From: Laspinema palackyanum D2a
GTDB taxonomy: Bacteria > Cyanobacteriota > Cyanobacteriia > Cyanobacteriales > Laspinemataceae
Length of the DNA: 64,000 bases
Assembly (NCBI GenBank): GCA_025370845.1
Contig: JAMXFF010000012.1
Span: 1 to 64,000, forward strand
Reading direction: 5' to 3'
Numbering within the stretch: position 1 is the stretch's first letter; each line of letters starts with the position of its first letter. Shown here in pieces: positions 9,736 through 20,400 of the stretch. The notes under the pieces are model-generated. The model was not told the DNA's origin. It made no database searches and saw nothing but the letters and a program-made list of their open reading frames with translations. Both the position numbers and the translations under genes were made by a program.

Positions 9736-10443
9736 TGGACTATGAACTTGAGAGGCTTTAATCGCTCTGCAACGAATTGGATCTTCTAATCATATAGGAA
9801 CCGGAATCCTTGGCAAGGGCTTGAGACCATAAAAACCTTCTAAGTTTTTTGACGACTCTGATTACCCAGACCCTAATCTAGTTCAAAAACAAGCTGAAAC
9901 CTCTTGAGGGGAATAGGTTCAGGGATCCATGACTCGCAACGTATCCAGGGCGATCGCCTATCTATTTTGCAGTGGATTGATTGTTTTCTAGGCTGGGTAT
10001 AAAGAAAAAGAATAATCAATGCTTATCACTTAAACGTGCATAAATACTCACTAGACTTCTTGACAAATTCGCGATCGCTCCCCCCAAACCCCCCTTCAAA
10101 TCCCCCTCCCTTATTCCTTAAGAAGGGAGAAGCCAACGGAATAAATGTTTGCCTCACGGAAGGCTTTTTACCATTGTGCCCGAAGTCTACTGAAGATGCC
10201 GGTACAGGATTCGAGAAAAGAGACTGTTACGCGGTAGGGTAGACCTTTCTTGATTGCTGATATCAACCCAGAAAGACCAAAAAACCCAGTGGGTCTCCCC
10301 TTTAGGGTATCCCCGGACTCGAACAAAGGGTTGGGAGTCAAAAAAAGGCAGATGATGAACCCTAAAAATGCAAAAGGACGCGGAGGTTGCTCCGCGTCCT
10401 TTATAAAACGCAAAATTCAACGGGATAACGAATCCCCTGCACC
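9736..10443. other. Intergenic region upstream of bicA
   Basis: About 700 bp contain the bicA promoter side and, at the right end, the terminator of the DUF3172-like gene. Short overlapping open frames at 10036-10420 on both strands have no family features. I see no RNA gene here. Confidence 0.5.
10373..10402 (-). terminator. Terminator of the DUF3172-like gene
   Basis: A 12-bp perfect stem AAAGGACGCGGA/TCCGCGTCCTTT with a 6-nt loop, about 40 bp beyond the stop of the minus-strand gene at 10444. On that strand it is followed by TTGCATTTTTAG. Confidence 0.85.
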
Positions 10444-10938
10444 TTAAAAGCGTTCGGTTTCTGGGGGTCTGCCTCCAGATCCTTGGAAGAATAGATTTCC
10501 CGCCGCGTCATTTTGATAAATGCAACTAATCTCTGGGGTATTTTCCAATGCGCCCGTGAATCCAAAGGTGTTCATGCGATTTTTGCAGTCACGGACCTGA
10601 TCGTTGCTGACCAGTTTGCGTTGCTCCAAAATATTCCAGGTATTGGTTCGCAGGACGCACCCGGGCTGCATTTTGGGCTGGGATATATAAACATTGAAAG
10701 GATTAAGGGTGACGAAGATGCGAGTATCCATCACCATCGCACTGGCTCCATATTGAATGCAGAGTTCTGGGTTAGGGGCGCTGCGATCGATGACTTCCCG
10801 CGATGCCACGTTTTCTGGACTGAAGTTGGCGGTAGAGCTAAATGCTATACCGATCCCGATTCCCAACACGAAAACCCCAGCTAAAATCGCCAGGGAGGTG
10901 TAGTTAAAGGGGGATGAGGATTTTGGTTTTCGATACAT
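10444..10938 (-). CDS. DUF3172-like membrane-anchored protein
   Basis: 164 residues: a short basic/serine start (MYRKPKSSSPF), one hydrophobic segment at about 14-36, then a soluble domain. That domain has conserved-looking elements CIQYGASAMVMDTRIF, PFNVYISQP.MQPGC and LRTNTWNIL. It looks like the cyanobacterial DUF3172 family, whose function is unknown. Four cysteines (CIQY, GCVL, DCKN, SCIY) lie in the soluble part and could form disulfides if it is on the periplasmic or lumenal side. It is a single gene with its own terminator. Confidence 0.65.
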   Translation of the reverse strand: MYRKPKSSSPFNYTSLAILAGVFVLGIGIGIAFSSTANFSPENVASREVIDRSAPNPELCIQYGASAMVMDTRIFVTLNPFNVYISQPKMQPGCVLRTNTWNILEQRKLVSNDQVRDCKNRMNTFGFTGALENTPEISCIYQNDAAGNLFFQGSGGRPPETERF

Positions 10939-11577
10939 GGTCTTTGGTGGGTTTGAGACGTTGGTTTGGGATGGGTTGGATGATCTCTATCTATTAGTAT
11001 GCCGAATCTGACTCCGAGATGGCTGTTCCTCAAGGGGGCGATCGCCCGGAGGTGGTTCCACATTTTTCCCTTTTCTGCGCTTTCCTACGGCAATCCCGCC
11101 CCCCGGGTTCCTAAAATTAAGGGCCAACACCCCACCAAAAATATATTTCTCCCCCTCCACGAACCCCGACTCCCAACCGGCTGGATTTTTTGACTTAAGC
11201 TCAACAAGTGGTACAATTTTAAAACCTCATCGCTAATTGTGAGCCGCTTAAAAAAAATTAAGGTTTGACGAAAGTCAATCAGATTGACGCTAAATTTTTA
11301 TTTTATTTTTACAATTTCCCCAGGTCAATTAAAGAGAAAAAATGGCAAAATAGGCTTAGGGGATTTGATGGTCCACTTCCGGGATTTCACCAGGTTCTGC
11401 AAAAAACAGAGCGGTTGAAGTCTTTCCCGGGAAAGGGTGCAAGATTTGTGAGCTTTTACTCGGGCTTGTCTATTCGGCGAGATGCAGGCTGAATTTTGCT
11501 GGAAATCGGTCCCCATTCAGAAAATTTATAAAGAGGAAAATCACGAGCTGTCAATTCCTGAATTGACAAATTAAATT
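10939..11577. other. Intergenic region before the ComFB-like gene
   Basis: The right half is AT-rich and ends in the palindrome described separately. Small open frames (10999-11193, 11265-11492 and their complements) look non-coding. No RNA gene was recognised. Confidence 0.5.
11549..11568. promoter_or_regulatory. Perfect palindrome 9 bp before the ComFB-like start codon
   Basis: TGTCAATTC and GAATTGACA are separated by two bases, 9 nt upstream of the ATG at 11578. A purine-rich AGAGGAA lies just before it (about 11532-11538). It is either a dimeric-repressor operator or a 5'-leader hairpin that changes the spacing between that sequence and the ATG. Confidence 0.6.
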
Positions 11578-12030
11578 ATGGCAAAACATCTGGTAAATTT
11601 AACGCTAAAATTGGTATCTGAGCGAGTGGATTATGTTCTCCAAACTTATCCCTACTCTCTCTATAAAAGTGTTCTCGACGAATCGGATTTTCAGTTAGAA
11701 CTCATTGCCTATATTTTAAATCGAGTCCCTAGTCTGTATGTGGTCACCGGGGACGCTCGTCCGGCGATCGGATTGTGCTTAGGGTCCTCAGAACAGTTCC
11801 ATCTGGAAGGGTTAATTCAGGAAGGTATCCACGTTATTCTGCCTAAGGTATTGAAAACTCCACCCCAAGAATTTTGTGAGCTTCTCAAACCCCGTGCCTA
11901 CAGTACGACCGAAGAAGGTAAATCCAAACCGAATCCGGGGGAAGCGAGTCAGGAATCCTGCCAGTGGGATGAACTGGCAATTTATGCTCGAACCAAGTGG
12001 GTTGAACAGAATGGGATGCGTACACCATAA
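11578..12030 (+). CDS. ComFB-like protein (late competence/c-di-nucleotide receptor family)
   Basis: 150 residues. The N-terminal 100 residues resemble cyanobacterial ComFB-family proteins: a helix with VSERVDYVLQTYPYSLYKS, then LELIAYILNRVPSLYVVTG, then LEGLIQEGIHVILPKVL. In Bacillus, comFB lies in the competence operon. In cyanobacteria, family members (CdgR, Slr1970-type) have been reported to bind cyclic dinucleotides and to influence cell size or motility. The C-terminal tail (about 108-150) is charged and variable. No SD sequence is placed normally before the ATG, and the palindrome at 11549-11568 lies there instead. A GGDEF-EAL gene 13 kb away could supply or remove its ligand; this is inference. 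ComFB assignment is moderate. Confidence 0.65.
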   Translation: MAKHLVNLTLKLVSERVDYVLQTYPYSLYKSVLDESDFQLELIAYILNRVPSLYVVTGDARPAIGLCLGSSEQFHLEGLIQEGIHVILPKVLKTPPQEFCELLKPRAYSTTEEGKSKPNPGEASQESCQWDELAIYARTKWVEQNGMRTP

Positions 12031-12586
12031 CTTCATCACCCTTAGATTGGGGTGGCATGGTGTAGCGAGATCCACTCTCGTGGTGAAAACAAAAATCTGA
12101 TGAAACTGGGGATGCCAGAAGTTCGTCTTGACTTAAAAGACAAGGCACTGCTAATTTTGGAGGACCGGAATCCAAGGTTCAGGTCAATCGGCGGATTCTG
12201 CAACATTTCTTAACAAAATAGAGCCACCTCTTGGGTCCTCGCAGACATTGCCTTTGGTGAAAAGTCGCCCTAATGAGGGAGGCGATTGAAGAGAAACGAG
12301 CATAAAGTAACGAGATATTCCGGATGGGGCATCAGCCCAGGGCGAAGGTATTCCCTCGTCGATGGCGATCGCCCTCCCAATCGGAGAAAATAGACCCAGG
12401 GAAATCCCTTGTGGATAGAGTGGAGTGAAATCGCTTCCAGGGTGCATGACTGGTGGATTAATACCTGAATCTAGGGACTCCCTCTCCAGATCCCGGGATT
12501 TAATTCCACCCCGGGCCGACACCGGAAACGCAGGTTATGCTTGGGAAGATTTATTATAGATTAAATGTGCTAAGGGCTTGCGAATT
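12031..12586. other. Intergenic region, no gene supported
   Basis: About 550 bp between the ComFB-like and kinase genes. A minus-strand open frame of 112 codons (12184-12522) has no start context, no family motif and biased proline/serine/glycine content, so I do not call it. Confidence 0.5.
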
Positions 12587-14641
12587 ATGACTCATTGCAT
12601 CAATCCCGATTGCCAAAATTCAGAAAATACCCATTACGCTGACACTTGTTCTAGCTGTGGTCAACCCCTGCTTTTAAAAGGCCGGTACCGCTGCTTGGAA
12701 CTCCTCGGTCAGGGAAAATATGGCCGGACCTTCTTGGCGATCGATGAAGACAAACCCTCGAAACCTCGTTGCGCGATTAAGCAGTTTTTCTCCGGAAAAA
12801 CCGATAAGGCGATCGCCCAATTCCGAGGGGCTACTCCTGGATCCCCAAAAGCATTGACTTCAGAAATCATGCTTCTGGATGAATTAACCCAGCATCCGCT
12901 GATTCCGGAACTCTATGCTTCTTTTGAAGAGAATGGCAGTCACTATTTAATCCAAGAATATGTCGAAGGCCAAAATTTAGCCGCTGAACTCGCTGAAAGC
13001 GGCCCCTTTAATGAGAAAAAAATTCGTCAAATTCTCACCGACGTTCTGCCGGTGTTGAAATTTGTTCACAACAGTTTGTTGATTCATCGGGATATTAAAC
13101 CCGAAAACCTGATTCGTCGCCACAGGGATGGCAAAATTATTCTCGTTGATTTTGGCACCGTCGAACATCCCACTGGGATGAGTGCGATCGCCTCTACCAC
13201 GGCCCTAGGTTCGGCAGAATATGCCGCCCCTGAACAAACCAAAGGCCAAGCGGTTCAAGGGAGCGACCTGTACAGTCTCGGTGTCACCTGCTTGCATCTG
13301 TTAACCGGACTATCCCCCTTTGATTTGTACAGCATTAAAACGGAAAGTTGGGTCTGGTCTGAATATCTCACTCAACCCGTTAGTTTGCAGTTAAGCCGGG
13401 TTCTGGATACCTTGGTGCAACGGGATATCAAACAGCGCTATTCCTCCAGTGCTGAAGCCCTCAAAGCCCTAAATGCCCCCAACTTAGAAGCGGTCTTACC
13501 CCCGCCCAACAAACGGGTGGCAACCTTGGTGGGTGGCGCGGCGATCGCCGTCTTGTCCATGACCCTCGGTTATCGTGCGCCGACTTCGATCCCGGTGAGT
13601 TTCCAGCAGGCACCTTTGGAACCCCTTGCGCCACCGCCACCGCCTCAGATGATGTATCGGGTCAAACCTCCGGAGATGTCTTACAAACTCCCGGCATTCC
13701 CCGAAGAGTCTAGCTATCCCATGTCCAACGTCCAACCCATGCGGACCTTGGCGATCGCCTCGGGACCCGTCTGGTCTGTCGCTGTCAGTCCCGATGGCAG
13801 CACCATCGCCTCCGGCAGCACCGATGGCACCATTCAACTCTGGCACGTTAGCACCAATAACGTCCGCGTTCCCCTCCGGATTCTCAGCGGTCATTCTGAC
13901 CCGGTATGGACCCTAGCCATTAGTCCCAATGGCCAGTTCCTCGCCTCCGGCAGTGCCGATAAAACCATCAAACTTTGGGACCTCAGAACCGGGGAACTCC
14001 TCGGCACCCTCAAGGGCCACAAAGCCGGAGTCTTCTCCATCGCCTTCAGTCCCGATAGTCAAAGTCTCGCCTCCGGCAGCTTCGACAAGAGCATCAAAGT
14101 TTGGCGACTCCATGCCAACAACTACTCCGGACTCGCCGGTTCCGAAGTTCGCAGCTTCATCGGTCATTCCCAAGAGGTCCAATCCGTCGCCTTTAGTGCC
14201 GATGGTCAAACCCTCGCCTCCGGCAGTACCGATGGCACCGTCAAACTCTGGAACTGGCACAGCGGCAAACTGATCCGCACCCTGTTGGGACATTCTGATG
14301 CCGTCTGGTCCGTTGCCTTCAGTCCTGATGGCAGTACCATCGCCTCGGGAAGTTGGGATAAAACCATCAAACTTTGGGATTCCAGCAGTGGCCTCCCCGT
14401 CCGGACCCTCAAAGGTCATTCCGAACAGGTTCACTCCGTCGCCTTTAACCCCGATGGCCAAACCCTCGCCTCTGGAGACTTGGGAGGCACGATTAAATTG
14501 TGGAAAATGGACACAGGTTCCCAAGTCGGAACCCTCAAGGGTCATACCGATTGGGTGGGGGTCGCCTTTAGCAAAAGCGGCAAAACCCTAGTCAGCGGCA
14601 GCTTTGATGACACGATCAAACTGTGGAAAGTCAATCCGTAG
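12587..14641 (+). CDS. Zinc-ribbon Ser/Thr protein kinase with seven WD40 repeats
   Basis: 684 residues from the ATG at 12587; an upstream in-frame TTG at 12578 adds three residues and is less likely. A zinc ribbon is formed by C4, C9, C21 and C24. The Hanks-type kinase domain spans about 33-290: glycine loop GQGKYGRTF, ATP lysine K65, catalytic HRDIKPEN (D169, N174), metal D188 in VDFG, and APEQ. All catalytic residues are present, so it should be active. One membrane segment follows (about 303-325) and then a Pro-rich linker. Seven WD40 repeats (about 385-684) each have GH...SPDG...LASGS.D.TIKLW, enough for a complete propeller. I infer a cytoplasmic kinase with the propeller beyond the membrane segment. 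The kinase substrate is unknown. Confidence 0.93.
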   Translation: MTHCINPDCQNSENTHYADTCSSCGQPLLLKGRYRCLELLGQGKYGRTFLAIDEDKPSKPRCAIKQFFSGKTDKAIAQFRGATPGSPKALTSEIMLLDELTQHPLIPELYASFEENGSHYLIQEYVEGQNLAAELAESGPFNEKKIRQILTDVLPVLKFVHNSLLIHRDIKPENLIRRHRDGKIILVDFGTVEHPTGMSAIASTTALGSAEYAAPEQTKGQAVQGSDLYSLGVTCLHLLTGLSPFDLYSIKTESWVWSEYLTQPVSLQLSRVLDTLVQRDIKQRYSSSAEALKALNAPNLEAVLPPPNKRVATLVGGAAIAVLSMTLGYRAPTSIPVSFQQAPLEPLAPPPPPQMMYRVKPPEMSYKLPAFPEESSYPMSNVQPMRTLAIASGPVWSVAVSPDGSTIASGSTDGTIQLWHVSTNNVRVPLRILSGHSDPVWTLAISPNGQFLASGSADKTIKLWDLRTGELLGTLKGHKAGVFSIAFSPDSQSLASGSFDKSIKVWRLHANNYSGLAGSEVRSFIGHSQEVQSVAFSADGQTLASGSTDGTVKLWNWHSGKLIRTLLGHSDAVWSVAFSPDGSTIASGSWDKTIKLWDSSSGLPVRTLKGHSEQVHSVAFNPDGQTLASGDLGGTIKLWKMDTGSQVGTLKGHTDWVGVAFSKSGKTLVSGSFDDTIKLWKVNP

Positions 14642-15045
14642 TCAAATCTGAGGGACTAGCTTCCCGTTTAAATTTTTTAAAAACGCGATTGGGTTTGTTC
14701 TGTACACCCGATCGCGTTTTTTCTCCGGTTGTACTCCCGAATCACAGACAGAAAACCAGATTCAGGTCCTCGGACGCCAGTACCGTAGCGATTAGAAACC
14801 CGGTTTCTTGTCCCTGAGATCTAACTCCTGTACGGGCATCCTGGCGCATTGCACTGGGCGATCGCCCGGTTACAAATCACAGCCTCCGGTCCCCAAATCC
14901 TATACAATCGATAAAAACCCCATTCGGCTCCCTTGAGCGCATCCCGGTTTTAGGCCGGTCAGACCCTATTGTTCAGTTTCTATTGTTTTTATCTTGAGTC
15001 TTGAGTCTCAACCCCAAATCGATTTGAATAGCAAGGTAGGCGAGC
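14642..15045. other. Intergenic region with terminator and palindrome
   Basis: It holds the terminator above and the 15-nt palindrome AGAAACCCGGTTTCT at 14794-14808, a member of a hairpin family also at 44042 and 48048. The rest is the leader of the response regulator-kinase gene, where nothing else stands out. Confidence 0.6.
14679..14722 (+). terminator. Terminator of the kinase-WD40 gene
   Basis: A stem of about 15 bp (AAAACGCGATTGGGT against ACCCGATCGCGTTTT, with one G-T wobble) followed by a TTTTTT run, 38 bp after the stop. Confidence 0.85.
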
Positions 15046-16380
15046 GTGATGACCACTGAGGAAATAGGGTTAGTGTTAGTAATTGACGATTCCTCCACTA
15101 ACCTAGAATTGCTCTATGATATTTTGACTGAAGTTGGCTATGATGTCCTCTTGGCAAAACAAGGAAAAAAAGGAATTGACCTCGCCAAAAGTCATCCCGT
15201 AGATTTAATTTTACTGGATGTCATCATGCCCGAAATGGATGGGTTCCAAACTTGTACCCTCTTGCAATCTGATCCAGAAACCCAGAACATTCCGATTATT
15301 TTTATGACCGGCATTTCTGATAATTTAGAAAAGGCCAAAGGATTAGGACTAGGAGCGGTTGATTATATTACTAAACCTTTTTATCAAGCAGAAATTTTAG
15401 CTCGCATTAAAATTCATATTAAATTGCGGAGATTAACCCGAGAATTAATCCACGAGAAACAATCCCTTGAACAACGAGTTGAAGAAAGAACCGCAGAACT
15501 CTCTCAAATTTTGGCTGAACTCCAAAAGGCTCAACTGCAATTGGTCCGAGGTGAAAAACTCTCTTCCATCGGTCAATTAGTGGCGGGGGTTGCCCATGAA
15601 ATTAAAAATCCTTTGGGGTTTATTGCGGGGAATATTGATATCGCCACCGAAGGAGTTTTTCATTTAATTGAATATTTAGAACTGTATCGAGCCAAGTTTC
15701 CGGATAGCGGGGAAGAAATTCAGCGCAAAGGGGTAGAAATTGATATTGAGTATTTGTTACAAGATTTACCCAAAATGCTGGCTTCGATGAAGGTGGGAAC
15801 CGATCGCATTTCTAACCTCAGCACCTCCCTGGGAACCTTTTGCCGTTCTGATACCACTGTTAAAGTCTTGGCGGATATCCATCAAGGACTCGATAGCACC
15901 TTAATGATTTTACAGCATCGGATCAAAGCCACTCCGAACCGCAGAGAGATTAAAGTGGTTAAAAACTATGGGAAAATACCTCGGATTCGCTGCTATCTCG
16001 GTCAGCTCAATCAAGTGTTTATGAATATTATTGCTAATGCTATTGATGCCTTAGAAGAGGGCATAGGAAATGCGGTTTCGTCTCCAGATTTAGCGCCCCA
16101 AATCACAATTGACACCCAACTCAGCGCCGATGGGAAAAAGATTATAATTCAAATTTCTGATAATGCTCAGGGAATGACTCCGGAAGTGAAATCCCAAATT
16201 TTTGATTACTTATTTACCACAAAACCTGTGGGAAAAGGGACCGGCTTGGGGCTATCTATTTCCCTTCAAATTGTTAAAGAAGCTCACAATGGCAATCTAA
16301 CCTGCTATTCTGAATTAGGGGTGGGTACTGCATTTGAGATCCAAATTCCCCTGGATGACTCGGAGGCGATCGCTGGCTGA
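15046..16380 (+). CDS. Response regulator-histidine kinase (REC-HisKA-HATPase)
   Basis: 444 residues. An N-terminal receiver domain (about 8-125) has acidic IDD and phospho-acceptor D58 in LLDVIMPEMDG. A coiled coil follows (about 130-165). The histidine kinase core has H184 in AHEIKNP, N-box NIIANAIDAL, G1 box DNAQGMT and G2 box GKGTGLGLS. There is no membrane segment, so it is a cytosolic kinase modulated by phosphorylation from another kinase. GTG (15046) and ATG (15049) are adjacent possible starts. The kinase core is closely related to those of the genes at 28376 and 30156. It converges on the receiver-cyclase gene 34 bp away with no visible terminator. Confidence 0.92.
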   Translation: MMTTEEIGLVLVIDDSSTNLELLYDILTEVGYDVLLAKQGKKGIDLAKSHPVDLILLDVIMPEMDGFQTCTLLQSDPETQNIPIIFMTGISDNLEKAKGLGLGAVDYITKPFYQAEILARIKIHIKLRRLTRELIHEKQSLEQRVEERTAELSQILAELQKAQLQLVRGEKLSSIGQLVAGVAHEIKNPLGFIAGNIDIATEGVFHLIEYLELYRAKFPDSGEEIQRKGVEIDIEYLLQDLPKMLASMKVGTDRISNLSTSLGTFCRSDTTVKVLADIHQGLDSTLMILQHRIKATPNRREIKVVKNYGKIPRIRCYLGQLNQVFMNIIANAIDALEEGIGNAVSSPDLAPQITIDTQLSADGKKIIIQISDNAQGMTPEVKSQIFDYLFTTKPVGKGTGLGLSISLQIVKEAHNGNLTCYSELGVGTAFEIQIPLDDSEAIAG

Positions 16381-16414
16381 AAGAGTGGGTTTATCATCCC
16401 AATTTTATTGGATT

Positions 16415-17488
16415 TTAGGACGCTTTTCCCGTTAACCAGTAGGTGACCATTTCTCCTTTGCCTCGAATCGAAACTGTTCCTCGTTCCCTGAATAAATAAT
16501 TGCTTTTTAAGCGTTGGTATGTCTCGTCAGTGACTTGAATTTGACCGGGTAATCCTTGAGATTCCATTCTTGAGGCAATATTGACCGCATCTCCCCAGAG
16601 ATCGTAAATGAACTTGGTGGTCCCAATCACCCCAGCGACGACAGGACCCGTGGCAATCCCGCAGCGAATTTGAAAGGGTTCGCCGGTTTGGGTTTGAAAT
16701 TGCCCGATCGCCTGCTGCATATCCAATGCCATCTGTGCGATCGCCTCAGCATGATTTTCTTGGGGGATGGGGACGCCACCGACCACCATATAGGAATCTC
16801 CAATGGTTTTAATTTTTTCCAATCCATGTTGGGTGGCGAGTTCATCAAATTGGGAAAAAATTTGATTCAGTAAAGCGACTAATTCTGATGCCGACATTTG
16901 AGCAGACAGGGGTGTAAATCCCACAATATCCGCAAATAAAATACTAGCTTCATCAAACTGTTCGGCGATCGCACTGGAGCTTTCTTTTAACTGCGCTGCG
17001 ATCGCCTTCGGTAAAATATTCAGCAATAACCGATCTGATTTCTCCCGTTCTAACCGCAACAACGCATTTTGTTCTTCTAGTTCTTGTTGCAATCGAAAAA
17101 TCTTTAAATGATTTTCAACCCGAGCTAAAACCTCTTCAAATTGAAACGGTTTGGTGATATAATCGACCCCCCCAACTTTAAACGCCTTCACCTTATCCAA
17201 CACATCATCAAGGGCACTTAAAAAAATTACCGGAATATCCCGAGTTTTTTCCTGAGATTTTAATTGTTCACACACCTCATACCCATTGATATCTGGCATA
17301 TTAATATCCAGCAAAATCAAGTCCGGTGGCGACGCCTGGACCCCCATTAAAGCCATTTGACCATTCAAGGCTTTACGCACCTTATATCCAGAATCGGTCA
17401 ACATTTTAGAGAGCAGATTCACATTGTCCAGGGTATCATCGACGACTAAAATTTTGCAGTTGGGTTCATGAATAGGTTGGCTAGTCAT
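16415..17488 (-). CDS. Receiver-domain adenylate cyclase (REC-CHD class III)
   Basis: 357 residues. The receiver domain (about 11-130) has D61 in LLDINMPDING. A coiled coil follows (about 130-160), then a class III cyclase domain (about 180-355). Metal aspartates are D187 (FADIVGFT) and D231 (KTIGD). The substrate-specifying pair is K227 and D296 (IYDLWGD), the adenylate-type combination, and N303/R307 (VNIASR) complete the active site. It should therefore make cAMP when its receiver is phosphorylated. Its ATG lies inside the end of the preceding gene (ATGACTAG, 8-bp overlap), indicating translational coupling with the giant hybrid kinase, the probable phosphodonor. In cyanobacteria, cAMP is linked to motility and stress responses through CRP-type regulators; none is in this window. 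Confidence 0.93.
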   Translation of the reverse strand: MTSQPIHEPNCKILVVDDTLDNVNLLSKMLTDSGYKVRKALNGQMALMGVQASPPDLILLDINMPDINGYEVCEQLKSQEKTRDIPVIFLSALDDVLDKVKAFKVGGVDYITKPFQFEEVLARVENHLKIFRLQQELEEQNALLRLEREKSDRLLLNILPKAIAAQLKESSSAIAEQFDEASILFADIVGFTPLSAQMSASELVALLNQIFSQFDELATQHGLEKIKTIGDSYMVVGGVPIPQENHAEAIAQMALDMQQAIGQFQTQTGEPFQIRCGIATGPVVAGVIGTTKFIYDLWGDAVNIASRMESQGLPGQIQVTDETYQRLKSNYLFRERGTVSIRGKGEMVTYWLTGKAS

Positions 17489-20400
17489 TGCTCTGGATTA
17501 ACTCAATAATTTTATCAAATCGCAGTTGAGTCACCAAATTGGTGAGGGGAGTTGCTAAGGCGGTATGGGAGTCAGGAATTTGGGTAATTAAGGTGGCGAT
17601 CGCCTCATCATCCAATTCACTCGCCGCTTGATAGAGTTGGTTTTTCCAATCCGGCGACATTTCCTGCAAACATTCGGTTACCGTTAGGCAGTTCCCTGGA
17701 ACCGAGGCAGAGTGACTACTCACATCCACACCCGGGATTTCTTCATAAAGATAACGCACCCCGAGATGTTCCGCCATTTTTTGAAAAATCACGTCTTCGC
17801 GAAACGGTTTACTGGCAAAATCATCACATCCTGCCTCCAAAACCATTGCCCGATTTTCTTCAAACGCGCTGGCCGTTAACCCAATAATAACCGGAATTGG
17901 CCCATTAGTCATCTGTTTAATTTGCCGGGTAGCTTCATAACCATCCATCACCGGCATTTGCATATCCATCCAAATCAAATGGGGTTGCCAACTGTGGCAC
18001 ATCGTCACCGCATCTTCCCCATTCACCGCTTCACGCACTTCAAACCCCAGAGGCGACAGCAGATTCCGCAGCAACAGACGACTTTCCCATTTATCCTCAA
18101 CCACCAGAATCCGATACTCCGGTTGATTTGCCGCTAACCCAATCACGCGCTGACGCTGGACTTCAGTCCCCGGAGTCATGGCATCTGCCGGACTAATTTT
18201 GATATCAAATTTAAAAATTGTGCCTTTGTCTAGGGTAGAACTTACCGTAATTTTACCCCCCATTAATTGTACGAACTGACGGCTAATTGGCAATCCTAAA
18301 CCGGTCCCCGCTTGAGATTTTCGTCCCGTTTCACTCTGTACAAAGGGGTCAAATAAGGTCTCCAGTTCTTCCGCACTAATCCCGGGTCCCGTATCTTCAA
18401 TTTCACAGACCAAATAGCTGCCTGATTCTCCCTCGACCGTTTCTGTTAATAAAGATGGGGTTTCCGTTGTAACCCGGACCGCGATGCCACCTTGTTCTGT
18501 GAATTTGATGGCATTTCCCAGGAGATTAATAAAAACTTGACGCAATTTGCTTTCGTCCGTTTTGATGAACTGAGGGACATCAGAGGTCCGTTCAAACATG
18601 ATTTGTAATCCTTGGGATTCCGCTTTTAGTTTAAACATTTCTCCGAGAGAGGTTAACAGCCGATACAGGTCAAAGCTGGTTTCATTCAAAGAAATTCGAC
18701 CGGCTTCAATTTTGGACATTTCCAACACATCATTAATCAGGGTGAGCAGATGTTCCCCCGCCCGAGAGATGATACCCAGATAGTCTTGCTGTTGGGGGTT
18801 GAGGCTATTGTCCCGATTGAGAATTTGAGTAAAGCCTAGAATGGCATTCAGTGGAGTTCGCAATTCGTGGCTCATTTTCGAGAGAAATTCCCCTTTGGCT
18901 TTGCTGGCAGCATCTGCCGCTTCTTTAGCTTGTTGTAGGGCTAATTCCGCTTGTTTACGTTCAGTAATATTGCTGGCTGTGCCGGTTAAACCTAATCGAT
19001 TGCCCTGGGCGTCTTGGCGGATAATTGCATTGACCAACAGATAAATCGGTCTACCATCTTTTGCGATATCTATGATTTCATATTGGGAAAGGGAATGTCC
19101 CGCAAAAATTTCATCAAAAGCGGCTTGATCCTGAGCCTTATTCTCATATTCAGGGGGCTTAAATTCAGAAAAGTGATGACCGATCATCTCCTCGGGTTCA
19201 TACCCATAAATAGTTTTAACCGCTTGGTTGACAAAGGTAAAATAACCTTGGCTATTCATGGAGAATATCATTTCCTGAGAGGTTTCCACCAAGTCGCGAT
19301 ACTTCCGTTCACTTTCGGCTAATGCTTCTTCTGCTAATTTGCGGTCCGTGATATCTGTAATTGAGCCAACCATTCGGATCGGGTTTCCGGCTACATCCCA
19401 GAGTGCCTGACCCCGGGATAAAACCCACTTGTAAGTACCATTTTTGCACCGCAGGCGATGTTCCGTGGCGAAATAGGGTGTTTGACCATATAAATGCTCT
19501 TTAATCGCCTGCATGACCCAACTCTCATCATCAGGATGGATGCGATTCAACCAGGTATTTGAATGGTTGGGAAGTTCATGATCTTCATAGCCGATGATCT
19601 CTTTCCACCGACTAGAAATGAAGGCTTCATTGGTTTTTAAATTGCAGTCCCAGATTCCATCATTGTTGCCTTGCAAGGCTAATTGCCAGCGTTCTTCACT
19701 CTGCCGTAATTCTTCTTCGGCTTGTTTGCGATCGCTGATATCAACCACTAATCCATCCCACAGAATACTGCCATCGGCTTGCTTTTCTGGGTTGGCATCT
19801 CCTTGAACCCATTTAATTTGACCGGATACGATAAGTCTCCAAATAAAATGCCACGGTTCTAAGGTTGCGGCTGAACGGGTGACGGATTCACGATGTTGTT
19901 GGCGATCGTCCGGATGAATTAAATCTATCAATAAAGAGGTGTCTTCCATCGCCGCCTCGGCTTCAACTCCATAAATCTGGCGGCAACCCGGACTGATATA
20001 GGGAGAAGTAAATCTTCCATCGGGGTGCATCATGAATTGATAAATCATCCCCGGAATATTGGCGGCCAGATTATAATATCGGGTATTGCTTTGTTGTAAT
20101 TGTTGGGTGCGCTCTTGGACGGTTTTTTCTAACTGGCGAGCATACTCTTTTTGGGCTTGATAAAGTTGGGCATTTTCTAAGGCGATCGCCGCTTGAGAGG
20201 AGAGGAGTTTGAGCAATTCCACTCGCGCGGGACTAAAGGCCCCCATCAGCAGATTATTTTCCAAGTACAGAATGCCAATGAGTTTACCTTGACCCAAAAT
20301 GGGCGTACATAACACAGACTTCGGCTGAGTCGCTAAAATATAAGGGTCACTGGTGAATTGGTTATTTTGGCTGGCATCATTGAGGACGATATCTTCTTGG

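Noticed and set aside
10305-10335. tRNA-like T-loop GTTCGAGTC on the minus strand
   Set aside because: The preceding bases do not pair with the following CCGGGG-type arm, and no acceptor or anticodon stem can be formed.
10036-10420. Small frames on both strands upstream of the DUF3172-like terminator
   Set aside because: They are mutually overlapping, and one runs through the terminator hairpin. No family evidence.
12184-12522. 112-codon minus-strand frame
   Set aside because: No ribosome-binding site or family resemblance. It looks like chance openness in GC-rich DNA.
13496-14591. Long antisense and out-of-frame open frames across the WD40 region
   Set aside because: They are shadows of the repetitive WD40 coding sequence, with repeat-derived Gly/Pro/Ser content.
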